A stretch of DNA of 21,053 nucleotides from Chitinophagaceae bacterium (GTDB taxonomy: Bacteria > Bacteroidota > Bacteroidia > Chitinophagales > Chitinophagaceae): contig JABMML010000095.1 in NCBI GenBank assembly GCA_013205585.1, forward strand, positions 1 through 21,053, read 5' to 3'. The translations under genes and the position numbers were made by a program. This document shows positions 1 through 5,516 of this stretch, piece by piece; positions within the stretch are counted from its first letter, which is position 1; each line of letters begins with the position of its first letter. The notes under the pieces are model-generated. The model made no database searches. It was given only the letters and a program-made list of their open reading frames with translations, and was not told where the DNA came from.

Positions 1-5
1 CTATC

Positions 6-13
6 TAAATTTG
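6..13 (+). promoter_or_regulatory. Candidate Bacteroidota -7 promoter box
   Basis: TAAATTTG matches the Bacteroidota -7 consensus TAnnTTTG exactly. It lies 28 bases before the ATG of the HAD phosphatase at 42, which would give a leader of about 20-25 bases. The -33 element would fall at or beyond the left edge of the window, so it cannot be checked. The motif is short and the DNA is A+T-rich, so chance occurrence is possible. Confidence 0.45.
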
Positions 14-41
14 CAATAGTTAATAATTAAAATAGATAACA

Positions 42-383
42 ATGATTGAGTCTAAAAGGTTTGGTTCTAAGAAAGCACTAATTGATATAGATGAAACCAT
101 CTGCTTTTATACAGATAAAAGAGTATATGAGTTAGCCGAGCCTAATTTTGAAAATGTGGCTAAGATTAATAAACTATACGATGAAGGTTGGCATATTACT
201 TATTGGACAGGCAGGGGAGAAAGCTCAAAGCGAGATTTAAGAGGCCTTACTTTAGAACAGCTCAATAAATGGGGCTGTAAGTTTCATGATTTAATAACAG
301 GCTACGACCCTAATGGAGGCACGACAAAACCCAACTTCGATTTAGTGATTGATGACAAAGCTAAGAGGATAGAGGAGCTTTAA
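42..383 (+). CDS. Small HAD-superfamily phosphatase-like protein
   Basis: This 113-residue cytoplasmic protein carries the HAD hydrolase signature. Motif I is DIDET (D15, D17, T19; the first Asp would be the nucleophile), motif II is the Thr of YWTGRG (T56), a Lys near residue 96 could be motif III, and motif IV is the DD of VIDDKA (D104, D105). There is no room for a large cap domain, so it resembles the minimal HAD phosphatases often found in surface-polysaccharide or nucleotide-sugar gene clusters. The substrate cannot be read from the sequence. The ATG at 42 follows a good -7 box, and no earlier start is available in the window. Its last 23 bases overlap the 3' end of the convergent membrane-protein gene. 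It may belong to a cluster to the left of the window. The HAD assignment is firm and the physiological role is unknown. Confidence 0.85.
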   Translation: MIESKRFGSKKALIDIDETICFYTDKRVYELAEPNFENVAKINKLYDEGWHITYWTGRGESSKRDLRGLTLEQLNKWGCKFHDLITGYDPNGGTTKPNFDLVIDDKAKRIEEL

Positions 384-1080
384 GCGCTTGCTTATTTTTT
401 TTAGCAAAGGGTAAATAGAAAACCCAGAAATGAACCAAGGCAACAGCTTCAAATATTAATATATAATAAGGCCATTCTCCTATTACAAATGGGTTGTTTA
501 CTGTTGGCTTGGCCGATAAATACATATAATTAGCACCCACCGTATAATTAATAATACTTATGCCAATGGCTACTAATTGTGTGTAGCCTAATACCCATAA
601 CCATGATTTTGGTCGGGGTACAAAGTTCAAATGAACAATCATATAAATAATAACTAATAGCAAACCACCGTGGTCTATAAAGTAGGCGTAAAAATTATAA
701 CCTTCCATGCCTACTGTAAATTCGGGAGTGAGTAAAGCATGTATACCACCCGCTAAACCCCAGTAGTAAAGGCATTCAGCCAACCATTGTCTGTAATTAA
801 TGAGTGTGATTATACATAAAAAATAACTGATACTACATAAGTGCACAGGCAGGCTTTGTTGCAAATTCCAATAGCCTGTTGAATAAACGTAATAATTTTC
901 TACAATATAATTGATGCCAAAAAATAAGGCAATAAAATTAGCGTAAGTTTTAGGTTCAATTTTTTTAAAATGTAAGGGGGCTCTTACTACAATCGTAATA
1001 ATAAGTATAACCATGATAATACATTGCCACCAAAAAAGGGAGAAAGGTTCAATAAAAGCAGGCGGATGAAATTTTCCCAT
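361..1080 (-). CDS. YwaF/TIGR02206-family seven-helix membrane protein
   Basis: This 239-residue integral membrane protein has about seven hydrophobic segments (roughly residues 16-35, 45-63, 76-95, 103-120, 131-150, 159-180 and 203-223). Recognisable family features are LPVHLC (H80, C82), WGLAGGIHALLTPEF (107-121), an IDHGG motif with H137, NYMYLSAKP (184-192) and WPYYIL near 203. These match the TIGR02206/YwaF group of uncharacterised bacterial membrane proteins. The conserved His-x-Cys and the later His resemble the active-site arrangement reported for the eukaryotic TMEM164 acyltransferase; this similarity is my inference, and no activity should be assumed. The gene starts 16 bases after the DUF1080 gene ends and is probably co-transcribed with it. 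Its 3' end overlaps the convergent HAD gene by 23 bases. Confidence 0.85.
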   Translation of the reverse strand: MGKFHPPAFIEPFSLFWWQCIIMVILIITIVVRAPLHFKKIEPKTYANFIALFFGINYIVENYYVYSTGYWNLQQSLPVHLCSISYFLCIITLINYRQWLAECLYYWGLAGGIHALLTPEFTVGMEGYNFYAYFIDHGGLLLVIIYMIVHLNFVPRPKSWLWVLGYTQLVAIGISIINYTVGANYMYLSAKPTVNNPFVIGEWPYYILIFEAVALVHFWVFYLPFAKKNKQALKAPLSS

Positions 1081-1096
1081 TTAATTCAATATAAAA

Positions 1097-1858
1097 TTAT
1101 AAGTTGCGAATCCAAATATTTCTATAACTAATTGGATTACCATCGTCTCCATGGTCTTGAAGCATTAATGGTAATTTAGCAGCATGCTTTTCATACTTAG
1201 GTTTCATTACCCAGTCGGTAGTTCCTAAAATAGTTACATTATTTTGTATAAGCACACCATTATGAATAACAGATACACGCGCAGGGCTTTCTAATTCACC
1301 ATTCTCTTTAAACTTTGGTGCTGTAAAAATAATATCATAAGACTGCCACTGTCCAGGTTTGCGACTTGCATTCACTAAAGGAACATGTTGCTTATACACT
1401 GCCCCTGCTTGCCCGTTTGAATAAGTTGGATTATTATAAGAATCTAATACTTGAATTTCATATTTACCCATAATATACACACCACTATTGCCTCTTCCTT
1501 GACCACTGCTTTTTACTTCAGCTGGCTCTCTAAATTCAATATGTAATTGGCAGTTTCCAAAAGCTTCTTTGGTAATTAAATCACCCGCACCTTTAATATC
1601 GGTAACAGCGCCATCTGCATCTATTTTCCAACCAGCAGGGCTACCATCTTTTTTTTGAAAAGCCCCTAGGCCATTTCCATTGTATAAAATAGTGGCGTCA
1701 GAAGGAGCCCCTGCATTGCTTAAGCCTGGTGTTACTAAGGGTACATTCACCCATACTTCCAATAAGCCAGCAAGGCTATCTACATTTAATTTTTTTTGAG
1801 CCGTTACCAATTGTGTGCTAGCTAATAGGCAAGTCAACACAAGTAATTGTTTTTTCAT
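1097..1858 (-). CDS. Secreted 3-keto-disaccharide hydrolase-type (DUF1080) protein
   Basis: This 253-residue exported protein has an N-terminal signal peptide (positively charged start, hydrophobic core, likely cleavage after VTA at about residue 20). The rest is one DUF1080 domain (PF06439), a concanavalin-like jelly roll. Conserved family blocks are GNCQLHIEFREP (101-112), QGRGNSGVYIMGKYEIQVLDS (120-140, taken as two adjacent motifs), LVNASRKPGQWQSYDIIF (161-178) and LPLMLQDHG (229-237), ending in the typical RNIWIRNL. Characterised relatives hydrolyse 3-keto-glycosides made by periplasmic glucoside 3-dehydrogenases; many other members are untested. It lies 112 bases downstream of the ATP-grasp/SET gene and 16 bases upstream of the YwaF-type gene. 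Whether it shares a transcript with the ATP-grasp genes is unclear. A sugar isomerase-like gene of the kind often associated with DUF1080 lies at 7685-8608. Family assignment is firm and the substrate is unknown. Confidence 0.9.
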   Translation of the reverse strand: MKKQLLVLTCLLASTQLVTAQKKLNVDSLAGLLEVWVNVPLVTPGLSNAGAPSDATILYNGNGLGAFQKKDGSPAGWKIDADGAVTDIKGAGDLITKEAFGNCQLHIEFREPAEVKSSGQGRGNSGVYIMGKYEIQVLDSYNNPTYSNGQAGAVYKQHVPLVNASRKPGQWQSYDIIFTAPKFKENGELESPARVSVIHNGVLIQNNVTILGTTDWVMKPKYEKHAAKLPLMLQDHGDDGNPISYRNIWIRNL

Positions 1859-1970
1859 ATACTGGTTTTAAAGTAAGCAATCGTTACTATGAATATAATA
1901 AAAAAAACATTGTTAATGGGAGCAAAAGGGTAGAAATACTAAGCTATTACCATGCTATACTAGGCTGCTG

Positions 1971-3416
1971 CTAAATTTTATTACCTGAACTTCCTTTAAT
2001 GAGGCCGCGACAATTAGCAGCACCACAATTACAGTTAAAAGGTTCCATGGTTTCATCTAAAAAGCTACCATAATCCAAGGTGAGCTCTTCTCCTTTTTGA
2101 ACTGCTCTATTAATAACTACATTTAAACCAATATAAGTAGAGTTGGCATCGCAGTGATGGTTTTGAGGAGACCACTCTTCGGGTTGTAAGTCCCATAATA
2201 TATATACATCCTTACTAATTGGATAGGCGTATCTTCTGAAATTTAATTTTTCTCTTTCGTCCCAATTTTCATCTACAAATTTTTTGGTGACTATACGTTG
2301 TGCTTTTTCTTCCCCTTGAAATAAAATAGTGTCTTTAGGTAAATCCCATTTTGCATACATACCATAACCAGAAATAGCATTGCCTTTAATTTTATATACT
2401 TTTTCTTTTCTTCTATAACGCGCCATGCCTTCAATAATAATTCTTTCTAAGAAGCCACGCTGGCCTGCTCCATCGTGTAATAAAATATAATCTGCAGAGC
2501 CTTCATAGCCTTGGGCATAAAACACAGAACAAGTAAAATTTATTTCAAGAAAAAATAGTTCTCCTTTATCATTCATTCTAAAATCCATTCTTCCATAACC
2601 CACACCATTAAAAGACATAAAAACTTGCTCGGCAATATTTTTTAATCTACCAGCTAAACTAGCATCGGTCACAGGAATATTTGCATTGGGATGAAGTTCG
2701 GAAGTTTTTAAAGCGTAGGTTTTAAAACTAAAACCTACAGGAAAAATATATTCAACGGGTACAAAGCTGGTACAAGTTTTTCCATCTGCATTAGCAGCCA
2801 CTAATACTGTGAATTCACGACCATCAATATACTCTTCCACCAAGGCAGCACCAAATTCTGCTAATATGCTTTTTACCTTGGGTACTAATTTGGCCATATT
2901 ATTGGCCTTGGAAGCATTGTCCACCCCTAGGCTATCACCCGCCTTGGCAGGTTTTACAAATAAAGGGAATTGTAAATTACCAGGAAGCTGCGCTATATCT
3001 GCCTCTGACTCTATATGAATATGGGCCGGTGTTTTCACCTCTTCGCAGAAGGCCAAATACTTCATAATGGTTTTAGGGGGGTCGTATAAATTGGTGCTAG
3101 GTCCTGTGTAGGGTAGCCCTAATAAATCCAAACTCATAATTACATCTATAGACGGGACCTTCCATTCTAAATAACCTTCACATAAATTAATATAGATATC
3201 GTAATTATTTTCTTTAAGTTGTTTTAATTGTTGATAGGTAGTAAGCTTATTTAAAAAAACATGATCAATATGCGCTTCGGGCATAATGGAAGAAAGATCT
3301 CTTTTAGGATCGTAGTATTGGTAATCGACTTCTGAAGTGGAGTAGTCTGGTTGTAGTACACAAATTTTTAAGTCTTTAAAACTTATAGCATTATTAATAG
3401 TGGGAAGGGGGCGCAT
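1971..3416 (-). CDS. ATP-grasp ligase fused to SET/post-SET methyltransferase domain
   Basis: This 481-residue cytoplasmic fusion protein has no signal peptide. Residues about 15-335 form a D-Ala-D-Ala-ligase-like ATP-grasp unit: an N-terminal Rossmann-like part with NLCEG (77-81) and LPYTGP (101-106), a nucleotide-binding strand FVKPAKAGDSLGVD (K155), hinge acids in VEEYIDG (193-199), and Mg-binding residues in GRMDFR (D278) and EIN (E291, N293). Residues about 340-475 form a SET domain: GNAISGYGMYAKWDLP, then NHHCDAN (419-425, equivalent to the canonical NHSCxPN that binds S-adenosylmethionine), then GEELTLDYG with the catalytic-type Tyr449. A post-SET C-x-C-x4-C follows (C462, C464, C469), which with C422 could complete a zinc site. 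All key residues of both domains are present, so both may be active. It starts 3 bases after the stop of a paralogous ATP-grasp gene, which implies translational coupling. The joint substrate is unknown: a peptide, a protein lysine or an amino-acid-like metabolite are all possible. Confidence 0.9.
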   Translation of the reverse strand: MRPLPTINNAISFKDLKICVLQPDYSTSEVDYQYYDPKRDLSSIMPEAHIDHVFLNKLTTYQQLKQLKENNYDIYINLCEGYLEWKVPSIDVIMSLDLLGLPYTGPSTNLYDPPKTIMKYLAFCEEVKTPAHIHIESEADIAQLPGNLQFPLFVKPAKAGDSLGVDNASKANNMAKLVPKVKSILAEFGAALVEEYIDGREFTVLVAANADGKTCTSFVPVEYIFPVGFSFKTYALKTSELHPNANIPVTDASLAGRLKNIAEQVFMSFNGVGYGRMDFRMNDKGELFFLEINFTCSVFYAQGYEGSADYILLHDGAGQRGFLERIIIEGMARYRRKEKVYKIKGNAISGYGMYAKWDLPKDTILFQGEEKAQRIVTKKFVDENWDEREKLNFRRYAYPISKDVYILWDLQPEEWSPQNHHCDANSTYIGLNVVINRAVQKGEELTLDYGSFLDETMEPFNCNCGAANCRGLIKGSSGNKI

Positions 3417-3419
3417 AAT

Positions 3420-4538
3420 TTATTTTTTTCTTCTAACAAATGCGTCATTAATAATATGAACCACTAATTCAGTAAAACTTTGATTGGCATAACGTAAAAT
3501 AGCGCCAATAGAAGTAAAGTTTTCATCTTCACTAATACCGCACTGTGCGTTCACTTCTAATACATAGGCTTCGCCTGTTTTATTATCTATGCGCACATCT
3601 ACTCTTGTATAACCAGTTCCATTACAAGCCACATAGGCATCCCAAGAAACTTTTTGAACAGCGAGTTGAACTGCCTCGTCTCCTAATTGGTATTGATAAA
3701 AATTTTCATCTTCTGGCATAGGGGTTTCTTCTTCATAAATTTCCCATAATCTATCAAAGGATAAAAATTTTTCTTTTTCTGGAAGGGAGGCATGAAAGAC
3801 TCTTTCTACCGGCGGGTATATCTTTGCATACTCAGGGTGGGTATGGCTTCCCACAATCATCACAGTGTATTCAGGTCCTTCCACAAAAGACTCTGCTATA
3901 ATACCGTCTGAAGATAAATTCCAACCTCTGTATCCTTTAAACATTTTAGCTAATTGGGTTTTCAAGGCACGTTCTGTTTCTACTACATTTTCAATGCCCA
4001 CCCCTAAACTTCCACCAGAGACAGCAGGTTTTACAATTAAAGGACTTCCTAATTTTTCAATAATTTCTTTCGCATTAATATTATTATCTCTAATGGCTTC
4101 CCATTTCGGTGTAGCAACGCCTGCTTCATCAAAAGCTTTTTTCATAGGAATTTTAGAAGTAGTGATATCGTAGAAATAATCATTGGCACCTGTATACACT
4201 AATTGTTTTGCGTCTAAGGCTTTAATAACAGAAACACCAGGGGCTCCATTAATTTCATCGCCATCACATAAATTTAATACTACAGGAAAATGAATTCCTT
4301 TTTCTCTCTCATGTGCAATTTCTTGCACAATCATCTTATAATTTTCTAAAGTTACGGGCTGCCATTTCCAAGGAAGTTCTAGTTGTTCAAATACGCGCGT
4401 ATATTCTTCTATGCTTTGACTAAAATCATAATAGTATGCTAAGTTCGGATCTGGATTATCCAAGCTTGGGGCCAAGACCCACACTTTCAAATGTCCTACT
4501 GGAACAAAAGGGTAAAATAAATTACGAAAGGTTGTCAA
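3420..4538 (-). CDS. D-Ala-D-Ala-ligase-like ATP-grasp protein (TTG start)
   Basis: This 372-residue cytoplasmic ATP-grasp enzyme is built like D-alanine-D-alanine ligase. The N-terminal domain has LKVWVLAPSLDNPDPN (17-32), VLNLCDGDEINGAPG (87-101) and LVYTG (113-117). The central and C-terminal parts carry IVKPAVSGGSLGVG (K170), AESFVEGPEYTV (E216), TRVDVR (R312, D314) and the metal motif EVN (E328, N330). It shares the N-terminal LCxG and YTG motifs with the neighbouring fusion protein, so the two are probably paralogues. True peptidoglycan Ddl is unlikely because the usual HG-x-GEDG block is absent. The first codon is TTG at 4538: an in-frame stop lies six codons upstream and the next ATG is only at about residue 69, after conserved sequence. 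A second TTG at residue 17 is possible. It is the first gene of the ATP-grasp pair, which suggests successive ligation steps or a hetero-complex. Function beyond ligation is not known. Confidence 0.88.
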   Translation of the reverse strand: MTTFRNLFYPFVPVGHLKVWVLAPSLDNPDPNLAYYYDFSQSIEEYTRVFEQLELPWKWQPVTLENYKMIVQEIAHEREKGIHFPVVLNLCDGDEINGAPGVSVIKALDAKQLVYTGANDYFYDITTSKIPMKKAFDEAGVATPKWEAIRDNNINAKEIIEKLGSPLIVKPAVSGGSLGVGIENVVETERALKTQLAKMFKGYRGWNLSSDGIIAESFVEGPEYTVMIVGSHTHPEYAKIYPPVERVFHASLPEKEKFLSFDRLWEIYEEETPMPEDENFYQYQLGDEAVQLAVQKVSWDAYVACNGTGYTRVDVRIDNKTGEAYVLEVNAQCGISEDENFTSIGAILRYANQSFTELVVHIINDAFVRRKK

Positions 4539-4796
4539 CGCAGTTTTAGAGGGTTAGTATAAGTTAGTATAATATTCATTGAAGTTATAAAATATATAAT
4601 ACTAACAAATTATTATAGCTATTAATTTCATAACTACTATAGCCTATAAATACATACTACTGCATGCTCATTTCGAAAATACTTCAATGGGATAAATTAC
4701 AATGCATTTAAAAGCCATTTATATATTATAGATGCCTGTATATCAATATGTTATGAAAAATTAATTTAATTGCCAATACATTAAAAAGTAATAAAG
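4539..4796. other. Divergent A+T-rich intergenic region
   Basis: These 258 bases separate the divergent ATP-grasp operon and the LuxR-type regulator and must hold both promoters. I see no open reading frame above about 16 codons, no RNA gene and no exact TAnnTTTG box on either strand. The only clear structure is the repeat cluster at 4553-4606. Confidence 0.7.
4553..4572. repeat. Tandem 10-bp direct repeat before the ATP-grasp operon
   Basis: GTTAGTATAA occurs twice head to tail (4553-4562 and 4563-4572), so the two units are one helical turn apart. An inverted 8-bp copy, ATACTAAC, lies at 4599-4606. The cluster starts 15 bases upstream of the TTG start of the ATP-grasp gene and about 190 bases upstream of the divergent regulator. 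Repeats at helical spacing with an inverted half are typical of operators; alternatively the inverted copy could pair with a repeat to form a leader hairpin. The repeats are seen directly, and an operator role is inference. Confidence 0.6.
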
Positions 4797-5516
4797 ATGC
4801 AAACTCAAGTAATCATTTGTGATAAACAAATTGTGTATGCAATAGGATCTAGCTTGCTTATTAAAGACAATCCACAGTTATTGGGCTATCATATCATCAA
4901 AAGTATAGAGGAGTTAACTGGTTATATTGCCTATGATAAAACCAAACAGGTCCTACCCATGGTCTTAGTGGTTGATAGTGCTATGTTTCATTTTGGAGAT
5001 CCATCTACTATGCAACAAATTAAAGAGATTAAAACCAGAATGGGTGTGATGGTGATCTTTAATGAACAAGACGAAGCTCATTTGTATCAATTAATAGATA
5101 ATGGCATATCGGTGATAGTGGCGCGTAATGTTTCCAAGCAAGAATGGTCCAAAGCACTTGAAATGGCCAGGCTTCAAAAAATATACTTTTGTAATCGTAT
5201 TGCCGATAAAGTATTTAATATGGTGAATTGTATAGATAAAATAAAGCTAACAGAGAAAGTACACAAGTTACATACTTATGATAAATATATTTTAGTACGC
5301 ATTTGCGAAGAGGCTTCTAGCAAACAAATTGCTTATGAAGTGGGCCATAGCAAACGCACTATTGAAGGGCACCGTACAAAAATGATGCAGCAACTAGAAG
5401 TTAAAAATTTAGCAGGCTTGGTGAAACTGGCCTTTATGTCAAAGCTATACGATCATTATTTAGAGAACCCTGGTTTGTATGATGTGACTTCATGTGCTAA
5501 AACATCTTCTTTATAA
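4797..5516 (+). CDS. Receiver-like transcription regulator with LuxR-type HTH
   Basis: This 239-residue cytoplasmic protein has the layout of a NarL/FixJ-type response regulator. Residues about 4-125 look like a receiver fold: an acidic residue at the end of the first strand (CDK, D9), and LVVDSAM with D60 as the possible phospho-acceptor. The later signature positions are poor: the Thr/Ser strand reads VIFNEQDE and the conserved Lys strand reads VIVARNVS, so phosphorylation may be weak or lost. Residues about 155-215 form a LuxR-type helix-turn-helix (SSKQIAYEVGHSKRTIEGHRTKM, the last part being the recognition helix). No histidine kinase gene is adjacent. It is divergent from the ATP-grasp operon across a region with operator-like repeats, so it is a plausible regulator of that operon. 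Its last 61 bases overlap the 3' end of the convergent acylase gene. Confidence 0.8.
   Translation: MQTQVIICDKQIVYAIGSSLLIKDNPQLLGYHIIKSIEELTGYIAYDKTKQVLPMVLVVDSAMFHFGDPSTMQQIKEIKTRMGVMVIFNEQDEAHLYQLIDNGISVIVARNVSKQEWSKALEMARLQKIYFCNRIADKVFNMVNCIDKIKLTEKVHKLHTYDKYILVRICEEASSKQIAYEVGHSKRTIEGHRTKMMQQLEVKNLAGLVKLAFMSKLYDHYLENPGLYDVTSCAKTSSL

Noticed and set aside
1859..1970. Terminator or promoter between the ATP-grasp/SET gene and the DUF1080 gene
   Set aside because: Only a weak 5-bp dyad (AGTAA/TTACT) and short direct repeats were seen; there is no stable hairpin with a T-run and no exact TAnnTTTG box.
3420..4538. Peptidoglycan D-alanine-D-alanine ligase (ddl)
   Set aside because: The usual N-terminal HG/GEDG block is replaced by LCDGDEINGAPG, it is paired with a SET-fused paralogue, and there are no cell-wall genes nearby.
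4539..4796. Possible small peptide gene serving as substrate of the ATP-grasp/SET pair
   Set aside because: I read the minus strand for short frames and found only tiny ones (about 6 to 16 codons) without a convincing leader/core pattern, so no precursor gene is claimed.
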